From NCBI RefSeq assembly GCF_900088415.1, contig NZ_FLLQ01000001.1:1302001-1366000 (forward strand): a stretch of DNA of 64,000 nt. The letters run 5' to 3'. Under the pieces are notes generated by a model that was given only the letters and a program-made list of their open reading frames with translations, was not told where the DNA came from and searched no databases. Every line of letters starts with the position of its first letter. Within the stretch, counting starts at the first letter, position 1. Positions 1-9,239 of this stretch are shown here, in pieces. This DNA comes from Vibrio mediterranei (lineage in GTDB: Bacteria; Pseudomonadota; Gammaproteobacteria; Enterobacterales; Vibrionaceae). Made by a program: the position numbers and the translations under genes.

Positions 1-3000
1 CGTACGATGAGAGTGATAAAGACTTTAATGATCTAGTCGTCACCCTGCGTCCGACTAATGCAAGTGATGGTACGGGTTACACTACGACCTTTAGTGAAGG
101 TGATGATCCTGTTGTCATTGTTGACCAAGATGTCACTGTCACAGATGATATCGATGTGATAACTAGAGCTGAAATTACCCTGACCAACGCTCAGTCTGGT
201 GACTCAATTGCACTCGCAGCTGCGGCGGTACTTGCTTCAGGTTTGACAATCACTCATGCATTAGGCTCCGATACTATTGTGATAAGTGGCACGAGCAGTG
301 CTTCAGATTATGAGGCTGCACTGAAGTGGGTTGAGTTTAGTAATGATAGTGAAGATCCAAGTGCGATTCCGAGACAGATAGAAATCAAGGTGTTCGATGA
401 CCAAAATATCGAATCAAACACGGCAATTTCAACGATTAATGTCGTTCCTATCAATGACGGACCAGAATCAGAAAGCTTTAGTTTCAGCATTACTGATAAT
501 GATGTTACAGCTGTCGTATTTGATACTACGAGAGCTGCCGTTGATGGTGTAGATTCTGGAGACGGCGATGACCATATTTCGGATATTGAAGATGACATAA
601 ATTCTGAACAGGTTCTAGTTGCGATCACGGAGCTTCCGATTGGTGGTACGCTCTACCATGATGGTGAGGAAATCACTCAGACAAATGTCGCCAACGGTGA
701 TACGTTTGATCCAACTAAGATAACCTATGAGCCTGATTCAGACGCTCAAGGCTTCATTCTTGGTACTAAAGTGGTGCCAACATCGAGTGATATGGAAAGT
801 ACTCAAGATGAGTTTTACAACTGGGGAACTGAAGTCGATGGTAGGAATAGAGTATTAGAGCTACCTAACACTGACGGCAGCACAGACAGTATCACCATTA
901 ACAGTAACAAAGGTAATCTCACTCAGTACCGAGGTGATGTTCAAGATAATCATGTTGGTCATGGCTTAGGTATTGGTGGCGGCCAAGGTATTAATGAAGG
1001 TGAGTGGTTATCTATAAACTTTGCAGATCGTCTTGCTACACATGTCAACCTTGGATTGGATGGCATGGGAGGCTATTTCTATAGTGATTTAGGTGGTCGA
1101 AACGAATCTGCTGTCACGATTAAGGTTACACTCAGCAATGGTGATACCGTTGATTACACACCTGATGTACAAAAAGATACGTCAGGTAATGACGTATTAT
1201 TCCATGAACTTAGCTTCTCTGTTGATGATTTAGGCGATGTTGAAGAGGGGACTCTCATTGCTGGAGTGAGTGTTGGTACCGATGGCCGAGGTAACTGGGA
1301 GTTACGCTATCTAGAAACAGCACTGAACGACAGCTTTAAATACAAAGCGGTTGACTCCGATGAAGGTGAGAGCCTTGAGTCCGTCGTTACCATCATTGAT
1401 GAGCGTGATAATAATATGCCACCAACGCTCGATCTTGACTTAAGTGCTGACGGTACAGGCTTCGATACGAATTACCAAGAAGGTGATAGTGCTATTGAGA
1501 TTGTCGATAGTGACATCACCATTTTTGACGAAAAAAATGTCATCTATGAGGCCGAAATTGTCTTTACCAATCCAAAAGCGGGTGACAATTTTGGGATTGA
1601 TGGTGCGACTAACCCACTGCTTAGTGGGATTAGTTATACAACAGAAGTACTCGATTCTGGTGCAATTAAAATCACTCTGAGCGGAGAAGCAACACCTGCC
1701 GATTATGAGGCTGCTATTCAGCTAATTGAATTCTCCAACTCCTCACAATCTCCGGATGATGAGGACAGAGTCATTGAAATCACGACATTTGATGATGAAA
1801 TGCAACCATCAAATACCGCAGTTTCAACCATTAACTTTACTGCGATCGCTGACCTAGTTGTTGCCGCCGCGATCGGTGACGAAGACAACAAGATTGCGTT
1901 GGATATACAATTGCCAGCTAACAGTGATGCGACGTCAGTAGTAATTAGCGATATACCTGACGGCGCTACATTATACTCGGGTGATTCCACGTTATCAGTG
2001 ACCAATAACAGCGCAACTGTGTTGCCATCACAGCTAGCAGACTTATTTATCAAGCCTCCACTAGATAGTGATGTAGATTTCACCTTGTCGGTGTCGGGAC
2101 GTGATAGTCAAGACAATGTAGTAGAGGCTCATAGCTTAACCGTTACCGTTAAACCTATTACAGATGAGCCAACACTTACAATCACGGGTGAGCAATTAAT
2201 CTCATCTATTGATTTTGAAAACGTTAATCTTGGCAACAGTTCTTGGCGTGGAAATGTGAGTGATAACGAGCTAAATCAGGACGGTTCACGAGGTGTTTGG
2301 GGGACAAATAACACCGGTAATGTTAGTGAAGTAGGTAACGAAAATGTTTATCTAGGAGGAAGTTCGGATAATCAGTTATTTGAAATTGAAGGGCGACGTA
2401 ACAACGATGACTCTCTGTACACTGAATTTGTGGGTGAAGCGGGTAAGTTCTATGAACTAAATTTTGATGTCGCGGCTAGAGCACTTAATAGTTCTCCTTT
2501 GAAAGTTTCTCTGGTAGACGTGAATGATTCATCTAATGTTGTAGAGATATATGAGTTTAATGATGCGGTTAATCGTAACTGGAATAATGTTCAAGAGTTT
2601 TTCCAAGTACCGTCAAACGGTACATATCGAGTATTGTTTGAATCAAGTCAAGCGGACAGCTATGGCGCTCTTTTAGATAATATTACGCTCTCTACTAGAA
2701 GTAATGTAGGGTACGAAGATACCTTTATTGATGTTAGTGATATTAAGTCTGTCAATCTAAATGATACTGATGGTTCAGAAGTCCTAACTCTACTTATACA
2801 AGGACTACCAACGGGAGCAATAGTTTCCAATGGTACTCTGACATCGATTGCCGATGCCGCTGGAGAGGTTGATATTTCTGGCTGGGATGACCTAAATGAT
2901 CTCCAGATCAAGGTATTTGATACGGGAACTTATACCATCACAATCAAAGCGACGGCATCCGAGCAGGATGATACTTACTCACCGATAGATAAAATAGCGT

Positions 3001-4361
3001 CGCAGACTTTTGACATTATTGCTCTGACAAACCCAGAGGCAGCGCTTCTAAGTATTAATACTCCACCTGAAGTTACAGACTTCGAGTTTTTTGCTCCGGA
3101 TGACACCATTCCACTCAACTTTGAAGATTTCGCAACCGATAGTGGAGATGATGCGATTGATTCTAAAGATACGTTGGTTGAAATAGTGGATGAACCAGAA
3201 TATGGGCAGCTATATTTCCTCAGTGGTTCTGGTGAACGTTTTGACTTAGATGTAGGAGATGCAGTAGAAGATGGTACTGATATTTTCTATGACTTAGAGG
3301 TTGGTTTTGATGCTATTGCCCTTGGGTACAACCATGAAGGGGAGGAGCCATTTGGAAACGGTATCGAAGTAACCGGAGGAACGTATTCCGGTGATAAGCC
3401 ACATATTGGTGCTCAGGTCGAAGATATCGCATTCGATGACCAAGCTGGTTTTTACACCCAGAGTGACCAAGATGTTGGTAACAGAGGGACGGAAGCGAAA
3501 CAAAATGAGTTTATGTCTGTTAAATTTACTGCTGGTTTGATGACGAGAGCATTAGTTGGAGTCGGAGGTCTTACAGCACCATTTAGTGCTGCTGCGAATA
3601 GTAACGCACAGATTTTCGTCTACCTCTATGCTGGTGGTGTTTTGCTTGATGAGACTCCAATAGTAATGAATAACGATGCCATTACAGAGCAGCAAGCCGT
3701 TATTGAGGTGCTATCAGAGATACCATTTGATGAAATGCGTATTATGCCATTTAGTGCTGATGACAGTGACGTAGGTTTTGTTTTACAAAGTGTGAAAGTT
3801 ACTGATGGTGAAGTGGCAGACCAATTCGATTATCGAGCTGTAGATTCTGATGGCCTTTCAAGTGATGAGACTGCGACGGTTAACGTCAATATCATGCCAA
3901 ATGGCAATGTGGCCGAGTCTGAAGAAGTCGATTATGCAGTCCAGGGAGGCAGTGGCGTCACAGTTATCCATGGTTCGGATGGTGACGATGTTCTATCCGG
4001 TGGACTTGGTAATGATGTATTAACTGGTGGTCTTGGAGATGACACCTTCAAATGGAGTGAAGGTGACTTAGACGGCAGTCATGATGTGATTACTGACTTC
4101 TCTCAAATGGAAGGAAACCGAGACGTTATCGACTTGTCAGAGGTATTTGAAGATAGTAATACATCATTAGAAGCTCTGTTAGATAATGTCGCTGTCGGCG
4201 GAGACAAGATTACACTCACTGAAAACGGTGATAATACGAGCACCTTGGTTAATGTCACCAAGGGCGATAAGAGTGTCACCATTGAACTTGAGGGTGTAAC
4301 TGGATTGTCTGAATTGGATGTTCAACAGTTGAGCAATATCATCATTATTCATGACACTTAA
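1..4361 (+). CDS. Giant RTX adhesin, LapA-like, C-terminal part (5' end outside window)
   Basis: The reading frame is open from nucleotide 3 with no start, so this is the last ~1452 residues of a larger surface protein. The sequence is acidic and rich in Asp, Thr, Ser and Asn, with almost no Cys. Two related ~100-residue modules are visible, each with a DYEAA..(V/L)IEFSN core and a later SNTA(I/V)STIN segment (nt ~150-460 and ~1500-1850). The first residues (DFNDLVV) resemble the Ca-binding end of a DUF4114-like module. Near the C-terminus (nt ~3965-4060) are nonapeptide RTX repeats of the GGxGxD type, followed by a DVITDF..DVIDLS segment typical of type I secretion targets. The protein should be exported without a signal peptide by the ABC system encoded convergently downstream, and held at the surface until LapG cuts its N-terminus. 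The N-terminal retention module is not visible. The family call is solid; the ligand is unknown. Confidence 0.9.
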   Translation, partial: YDESDKDFNDLVVTLRPTNASDGTGYTTTFSEGDDPVVIVDQDVTVTDDIDVITRAEITLTNAQSGDSIALAAAAVLASGLTITHALGSDTIVISGTSSASDYEAALKWVEFSNDSEDPSAIPRQIEIKVFDDQNIESNTAISTINVVPINDGPESESFSFSITDNDVTAVVFDTTRAAVDGVDSGDGDDHISDIEDDINSEQVLVAITELPIGGTLYHDGEEITQTNVANGDTFDPTKITYEPDSDAQGFILGTKVVPTSSDMESTQDEFYNWGTEVDGRNRVLELPNTDGSTDSITINSNKGNLTQYRGDVQDNHVGHGLGIGGGQGINEGEWLSINFADRLATHVNLGLDGMGGYFYSDLGGRNESAVTIKVTLSNGDTVDYTPDVQKDTSGNDVLFHELSFSVDDLGDVEEGTLIAGVSVGTDGRGNWELRYLETALNDSFKYKAVDSDEGESLESVVTIIDERDNNMPPTLDLDLSADGTGFDTNYQEGDSAIEIVDSDITIFDEKNVIYEAEIVFTNPKAGDNFGIDGATNPLLSGISYTTEVLDSGAIKITLSGEATPADYEAAIQLIEFSNSSQSPDDEDRVIEITTFDDEMQPSNTAVSTINFTAIADLVVAAAIGDEDNKIALDIQLPANSDATSVVISDIPDGATLYSGDSTLSVTNNSATVLPSQLADLFIKPPLDSDVDFTLSVSGRDSQDNVVEAHSLTVTVKPITDEPTLTITGEQLISSIDFENVNLGNSSWRGNVSDNELNQDGSRGVWGTNNTGNVSEVGNENVYLGGSSDNQLFEIEGRRNNDDSLYTEFVGEAGKFYELNFDVAARALNSSPLKVSLVDVNDSSNVVEIYEFNDAVNRNWNNVQEFFQVPSNGTYRVLFESSQADSYGALLDNITLSTRSNVGYEDTFIDVSDIKSVNLNDTDGSEVLTLLIQGLPTGAIVSNGTLTSIADAAGEVDISGWDDLNDLQIKVFDTGTYTITIKATASEQDDTYSPIDKIASQTFDIIALTNPEAALLSINTPPEVTDFEFFAPDDTIPLNFEDFATDSGDDAIDSKDTLVEIVDEPEYGQLYFLSGSGERFDLDVGDAVEDGTDIFYDLEVGFDAIALGYNHEGEEPFGNGIEVTGGTYSGDKPHIGAQVEDIAFDDQAGFYTQSDQDVGNRGTEAKQNEFMSVKFTAGLMTRALVGVGGLTAPFSAAANSNAQIFVYLYAGGVLLDETPIVMNNDAITEQQAVIEVLSEIPFDEMRIMPFSADDSDVGFVLQSVKVTDGEVADQFDYRAVDSDGLSSDETATVNVNIMPNGNVAESEEVDYAVQGGSGVTVIHGSDGDDVLSGGLGNDVLTGGLGDDTFKWSEGDLDGSHDVITDFSQMEGNRDVIDLSEVFEDSNTSLEALLDNVAVGGDKITLTENGDNTSTLVNVTKGDKSVTIELEGVTGLSELDVQQLSNIIIIHDT

Positions 4362-4380
4362 TCTAAGTGCATAGCGACAA

Positions 4381-4410
4381 AAAGGCCGCAGCTTAATCGC
4401 TGCGGCCTTT
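4381..4410. terminator. Bidirectional intrinsic terminator between adhesin gene and lapB
   Basis: A perfect 12-bp GC-rich stem (4381-4392 with 4399-4410) closes a 6-nt loop. It has AAA on one flank and TTT on the other, so it can stop transcription from both convergent genes. It begins 19 bp after the adhesin stop codon. Confidence 0.85.
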
Positions 4411-4473
4411 GTGTTTCTGTTGTGTCGTCTGAAATGAGTTTACACATTGAGGACGAGGAGACATAGTTTGGTT

Positions 4474-6588
4474 TTAACTTGCAGCGCGAACTTTACCTTG
4501 CCTCAAATCACTCAACACCTGCACCTTAGGACCATCAGCAATAATTGCCCCTTTCTCCATGACGATGACTCTGTCTACCACATCTAGCATCGATGTTTTA
4601 TGAGTAATTAAAATCAGGGTCTCGGATTCCTTAAGCTGTTTTAACTGCGTCTTGATATGCAGTTCGGAACGGTTATCCATTGAGCTTGTCGGTTCATCCA
4701 TAATCAAAATAGGTGGACGCGCTAAAAATGCTCGTGCAATAGCAACGGCTTGACGTTGACCACCGGATAACAGCAGACCACCTTCACCAACCTGACGCTC
4801 AAGACCAGCAGGATCTTGCTGAGTGAATACGGTCACCCCTGCACGGTTTGCTGCATCCATAACATCACGGTCGTCGACCAATGGTCGCCCTAGCGTAATG
4901 TTGTCGCGAATAGAGCCATAGAACAGGGCACAGTCTTGGGGCACACAGCCTATATTGCGTCGTACATCCACGTGATGCAATTGAGCGATGTCTGTCTCAT
5001 CAATTCGCACGTGACCCTCTGTAGGCTGATACAGGCCCATTATGAGGCGTTCTAGCGTAGTTTTACCTGAGCCAATACGTCCAATAATCGCGACCTTTTC
5101 ACCAGGTTCAATAGTTAGACTCAGATCTCGAATGGACGCCATTGGAGAATCAGGGTAGTGAAAGGTTACGCGATCCAATTCGATTTTGCCGTGGATGATT
5201 GGGCGATGAATATAGCGCTTTCCTTCTTCTTGCTCGTCAGGCATTGCCATTACTTGCTCAATGATGGTCATCGACGACTTTGCTTGATTGTATCGTGTAG
5301 AAAGCAATGAAAGCTGCACCAAAGGGCCAATAGCACGGCTACTTAGCATGGTCGCAGCAATCAGGCCACCCATTGTGAGTTCACCCTCTGCAATAAGATA
5401 CACACCAAGAATGATCATTCCGATATTGGAAGATTGCTGAACAAATCCTGCGGTGTTTTGAATCCCATCCGTAATGCGCTTACTTTTGATGTTCCAGTTC
5501 GCCATGTGGGCCACAGCTTCTTCCCAACGATACTGATATTGGCTCTGTGCACCGAAGATTTTTACGGTTTCTAGGCCAGCCAAACTTTCAATAAGGTTGG
5601 CGTACTTTTGAGAAGCTAGGCGTGAACCTTCTTCAATCGTTTTACGCAGCGGTCCTTGTATCAACATCGAGTAGATGATTAATATCAACACACCGATGAT
5701 TGGGATAATGACCAGGTTGCCCGCCATGAGCCAAATAAGCACCAAAAATAGCAATGCAAAAGGCAAGTCGATTAACGAAGCAATCGTTGCAGAGGTAAAG
5801 AATTCACGAATTGATTCAAATTCTTGTAAGTGACGCGCAAAGGCACCGACAGAAGGAGGACGGGATTCCATTCTGATGCCCATAACCTTGCTAAATAGCT
5901 TAGAGGAAATCAGGATGTCTGATTTTTTCCCAGCAACATCAATAAAGTAGCTACGCATAAGCTTAAGTACTAAATCGAATCCGAAGACAATAAATATCCC
6001 TGCCGCCAGTACCCATAGTGTTTCAAATGCTAGGTTAGGCACCACTTTGTCATAAACAAGACGAGTGAACAGTGGTGCGGCTACAGCAAATATATTGATC
6101 AATAGCGAGGCAATGAGCACATCACGGTAGATGCGTTTCGATTCCCACAGAGTGCCCCAGAACCAGTGGCCATCACGAGTTTTTAGGACTTCCGGTGAGC
6201 GCTCGTCATAGCGAAACTGCTTCTTGACCAAGAAGTAGCGGCCAGTGAATTGTTCTTTCAAATCCTCGAGCGGGACGGAAATGGGGACCATGCCGGACTC
6301 AAGCGTAATCACTTCTGCTTCATTGGCATCGGAATCAATACTGTTTAGTACGCAAGCATCGCCACCTTTCAACAGCAGTATCACAGGAAATACGATGCTT
6401 GGGATTTTATCTATATCAGAGCGATTCTCCTTCGCTACCAATCCAGCGCGCTCGGCTGAACGAGGAAGTAAGAATGGTGTGAGCTTACCTTCCGATAGGG
6501 GTAAGCCGTTCACCAATGCTTCTGGGGAATTGGCTAAGCCGTAGTATCGGCTGATATAGATAAGCGAGTTTAGTAACGGATCCTTCAT
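4474..6588 (-). CDS. lapB: Type I secretion ABC transporter, LapB-like
   Basis: A 704-residue inner-membrane exporter with ATPase. Residues ~1-130 form a C39-peptidase-like domain without an evident catalytic Cys, as in LapB/HlyB-type transporters that bind but do not cut the substrate. A six-helix exporter domain follows at ~155-440. The nucleotide-binding domain has Walker A GRIGSGKT near residue 501, the LSGGQRQ signature near 608 and Walker B LIMDEPTSSMD near 629. It should work with the LapC adaptor and a TolC-type outer-membrane protein to export the adjacent adhesin. It is the last gene of lapC-lapG-lapD-lapB and starts 14 bp after lapD. No outer-membrane component is encoded in the window. 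Confidence 0.92.
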   Translation of the reverse strand: MKDPLLNSLIYISRYYGLANSPEALVNGLPLSEGKLTPFLLPRSAERAGLVAKENRSDIDKIPSIVFPVILLLKGGDACVLNSIDSDANEAEVITLESGMVPISVPLEDLKEQFTGRYFLVKKQFRYDERSPEVLKTRDGHWFWGTLWESKRIYRDVLIASLLINIFAVAAPLFTRLVYDKVVPNLAFETLWVLAAGIFIVFGFDLVLKLMRSYFIDVAGKKSDILISSKLFSKVMGIRMESRPPSVGAFARHLQEFESIREFFTSATIASLIDLPFALLFLVLIWLMAGNLVIIPIIGVLILIIYSMLIQGPLRKTIEEGSRLASQKYANLIESLAGLETVKIFGAQSQYQYRWEEAVAHMANWNIKSKRITDGIQNTAGFVQQSSNIGMIILGVYLIAEGELTMGGLIAATMLSSRAIGPLVQLSLLSTRYNQAKSSMTIIEQVMAMPDEQEEGKRYIHRPIIHGKIELDRVTFHYPDSPMASIRDLSLTIEPGEKVAIIGRIGSGKTTLERLIMGLYQPTEGHVRIDETDIAQLHHVDVRRNIGCVPQDCALFYGSIRDNITLGRPLVDDRDVMDAANRAGVTVFTQQDPAGLERQVGEGGLLLSGGQRQAVAIARAFLARPPILIMDEPTSSMDNRSELHIKTQLKQLKESETLILITHKTSMLDVVDRVIVMEKGAIIADGPKVQVLSDLRQGKVRAAS

Positions 6589-6602
6589 GGATTCTGCACC
6601 TA

Positions 6603-8513
6603 TTATTTGTCCACGATAAAGCCTTGGAATACATCCACAAAGTGCTCAGACAAGAAGTCGAGCTGAGTTTGTGTTTCCACTCGTGAGGCAATAGTTTTAA
6701 TACCCAAATTGTGCGCCGTTCTCGAAATCGATGTTAGCGTAAATTTCTGTTTTTCATCGTCAAGCTGGTGGGTATAGAGATAATCCAGTTTCACATAATC
6801 TGGTCTGAACTCGTTGAGATACTCCAGTGATTGGAAGTTCCGACCATAGTTATCCACACCGAACTTGGCACCTTCATTGCGAATAGCGTTACAGAAGAGC
6901 GCAGTATGGTGCGGATTATTGATAAAGCAGCTTTCTGGGATCTCAAAGTGTAGTTTGTCGTTAATGTCACGATGCTTGGCGAGCACTTGGCTAATCCAGC
7001 GAATGAAGCTTGGTTGAGCGATACTAGTTGGGGTGATGTTAATTGCCATTGAATCGGACATTTCTTCTCGCTCAAGCTTGTTAATCACCGATATGATAAC
7101 GTGCTCATCAAAGATATGGCTGGCATCAAGCTGCTCTAGAGCAAGTAGGTATTGATTGGCTGTATAGCGTTCGCCATTCATTTCGATGGCAGAGAACACC
7201 TCTCGGTGATACGTCTCACCACCACTGCTGTTTGCTGCTTGGAATCTAAAGGTGACTGCATCGTCGCTGATCGCTTCTTCTACCAGTGAACGCCATTGCT
7301 GTTTACCCATGATGGCGCCAGTATGCTCACTAGAGATATAACCATAATCGATTTCCGGATTAGATTTCGCTTTAGTCAGTGCGTTATCGAGCACGGAGAG
7401 CATTTGTGTTGAGTTTTTGCGCTCTTCGTTAAAGACAACACCTAGCGATGCGTTAGCTTTGCTCAGACCTGTAGGATCGGCGTTTAGATCTTGAATACAA
7501 GTAATGATGCTATTTGCCGCGAACTTCAATTCGCTTTCGTCAATGTTCGGGAATACAAAACCGAACTCATCGGTTGATATACGGGCAATGACGGTGTTTG
7601 GAATATTGATGGTCATCGATAAGAGATCAGACAGCTCTCTTACTAATCCATCGCCAGCCTCGTAGCCATCAGCTTTGTAGGTTTGTTTAATGAACTCAGC
7701 GTGTAAGATAGCCACACCGCCTAACGAAGACTCTGAAAGCCATTGATTTAACTGGCCCATAAAGAAGGCGCGGTTACCTAGTTGAGAGACTGGATCCATA
7801 TAAGCGCGTTCACGGAGCTTCTGTGCTTCTTTCGCTTGTTGTTTGAACGACTCTTCAACATGCGCGGACATGCTATTTATACCATCAACGACGGCGATCA
7901 AGTCTTTCGTATTGGGACGAAGCAAAGGTTCACCAAACTGCTTATTTGCTACCTGTTCCATTTTGTTTACGATAGCTCTAAGTGGCGTGAGAGCTCGTCT
8001 CAGGATAAAGGCTATAGATAACAAACCTAAGGTAAAGATAACAACGAATGCTCCAGCAAGGCGCTCAAACGCTTGCCAAAGCTGAGCGTAAGCTTCACCG
8101 GGATGACTGATGATTTCTACTTCAGCTAATTGCAGCCAACCGCTAGTAACCACGCGGGAATCATGAATGGGCGTAAATAGGTTTAGGTTGGTAAACCAAT
8201 CTGGTACTCCGTTGGGTTTGATAGGATAGCTGCGGACAATCTCTTCATCGGTCTCTAGGAAAACGAGTTTTACTGTCGAATAAGTACTGCCATCAAATAG
8301 CGCATTAATCACAGATTCAACCGCAACCTTGTCTTGTGTCTTCAAGTAAGGTGCTAAGGCTAACCCCACGGTGTTAATCGTGTTGTTTACCTCTGAGCGT
8401 TGTTGCTGCTCTAGGAAGTTTTTAGTCGTGTTGAACTCGATGATAAACACCGACGTCAATAGCATAATGAATACTGCTATCATGCCGACCACTAGCTGTC
8501 TGTATAGTGTCAT
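6603..8513 (-). CDS. lapD: LapD-like c-di-GMP receptor (degenerate GGDEF-EAL)
   Basis: A 636-residue inner-membrane signalling protein. A transmembrane helix at ~8-28, a periplasmic LapD/MoxY-type domain, a second helix at ~150-175 and a HAMP-like linker precede the cytoplasmic GGDEF and EAL folds. The GGDEF site is degenerate (STDEF where GGDEF is expected), and no intact EAL motif is present at the start of the C-terminal domain. It should therefore bind c-di-GMP rather than make or degrade it. In the Lap system the c-di-GMP-bound form captures LapG in the periplasm and so protects the adhesin from cleavage. It lies 6 bp after lapG and upstream of lapB. The operon context makes the LapD role much more likely than an enzymatic one. 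Confidence 0.9.
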   Translation of the reverse strand: MTLYRQLVVGMIAVFIMLLTSVFIIEFNTTKNFLEQQQRSEVNNTINTVGLALAPYLKTQDKVAVESVINALFDGSTYSTVKLVFLETDEEIVRSYPIKPNGVPDWFTNLNLFTPIHDSRVVTSGWLQLAEVEIISHPGEAYAQLWQAFERLAGAFVVIFTLGLLSIAFILRRALTPLRAIVNKMEQVANKQFGEPLLRPNTKDLIAVVDGINSMSAHVEESFKQQAKEAQKLRERAYMDPVSQLGNRAFFMGQLNQWLSESSLGGVAILHAEFIKQTYKADGYEAGDGLVRELSDLLSMTINIPNTVIARISTDEFGFVFPNIDESELKFAANSIITCIQDLNADPTGLSKANASLGVVFNEERKNSTQMLSVLDNALTKAKSNPEIDYGYISSEHTGAIMGKQQWRSLVEEAISDDAVTFRFQAANSSGGETYHREVFSAIEMNGERYTANQYLLALEQLDASHIFDEHVIISVINKLEREEMSDSMAINITPTSIAQPSFIRWISQVLAKHRDINDKLHFEIPESCFINNPHHTALFCNAIRNEGAKFGVDNYGRNFQSLEYLNEFRPDYVKLDYLYTHQLDDEKQKFTLTSISRTAHNLGIKTIASRVETQTQLDFLSEHFVDVFQGFIVDK

Positions 8514-8519
8514 AATTGT

Positions 8520-9230
8520 TTACTCGTCGTAATTTACCTTAGGTTTCCTTAACGTCAATGAACGCTCTCGGCTTCGCAAATCATTCCATAATTTCAGTCT
8601 CGACGACTTTCCGGCTAATTTGCCCTGGGTTGTTTTCATGGTCCACAAGTTGCGACCATTAAAGCTGTAGATCGGTAGCAAATCGCCTCGCTTAGAAGCG
8701 GGTTTGATCTCACCAATCAGGTTATCCAAAATCAGCGGCTGTGAACGCGGTGTCTCGTAGTAGGCGAGTACCATGTGAAATTGGTTCAACTCGATGGCTT
8801 TGACGTACACAAGCCTCAGTTTTTTGTCGGGAATACCGAGCTCAAGCAGTGAGAAGTACTTAGCAATAGTAAAGTCTTCACAATCCCCTGCATTACTGCC
8901 CAAAAACTCTAGTGGTGTAGCCCAGTAGTCTTTCTTACCCCATAAATGTATGTCGTCGACAAAGTTGAGCTGATTGAAAAACTGATTCACTCCAGCAAGT
9001 TGCTCTTTCTCTGATTTACCCTGTAAATCTTCGATAACAGTGCGCCAAGTTTCGACTCGTTTACCGGCTCGAGGTCCATATGTTTTTGCTACGGTGCTTA
9101 TCCAACGTTGCTCTTGCTTGGTATAGGCGTCACTATATCCAGCCAAAGAAATAGCTGTGATTACCCCGCATACCAACAGTGCGGTTTTGAACTTAGTTTG
9201 CAGACTTCCTGTCCGCTCAATCCGTAACAC
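8520..9230 (-). CDS. lapG: LapG-like periplasmic cysteine protease
   Basis: A 236-residue transglutaminase-like cysteine protease (DUF920/LapG family). It starts with GTG behind AAGGA. An N-terminal hydrophobic segment (~15-35) directs export to the periplasm. A C-H-D triad is visible: Cys117 in GDCEDF, His152 in NQFHMVL and Asp169 in LILDN. Known LapG enzymes are Ca-dependent and cut giant adhesins near a di-alanine site in the N-terminal retention module, releasing the cell from the surface when c-di-GMP falls. It lies between lapC and lapD with short gaps, consistent with one transcript. Confidence 0.92.
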   Translation of the reverse strand: MLRIERTGSLQTKFKTALLVCGVITAISLAGYSDAYTKQEQRWISTVAKTYGPRAGKRVETWRTVIEDLQGKSEKEQLAGVNQFFNQLNFVDDIHLWGKKDYWATPLEFLGSNAGDCEDFTIAKYFSLLELGIPDKKLRLVYVKAIELNQFHMVLAYYETPRSQPLILDNLIGEIKPASKRGDLLPIYSFNGRNLWTMKTTQGKLAGKSSRLKLWNDLRSRERSLTLRKPKVNYDE

Positions 9231-9239
9231 TACATTCCT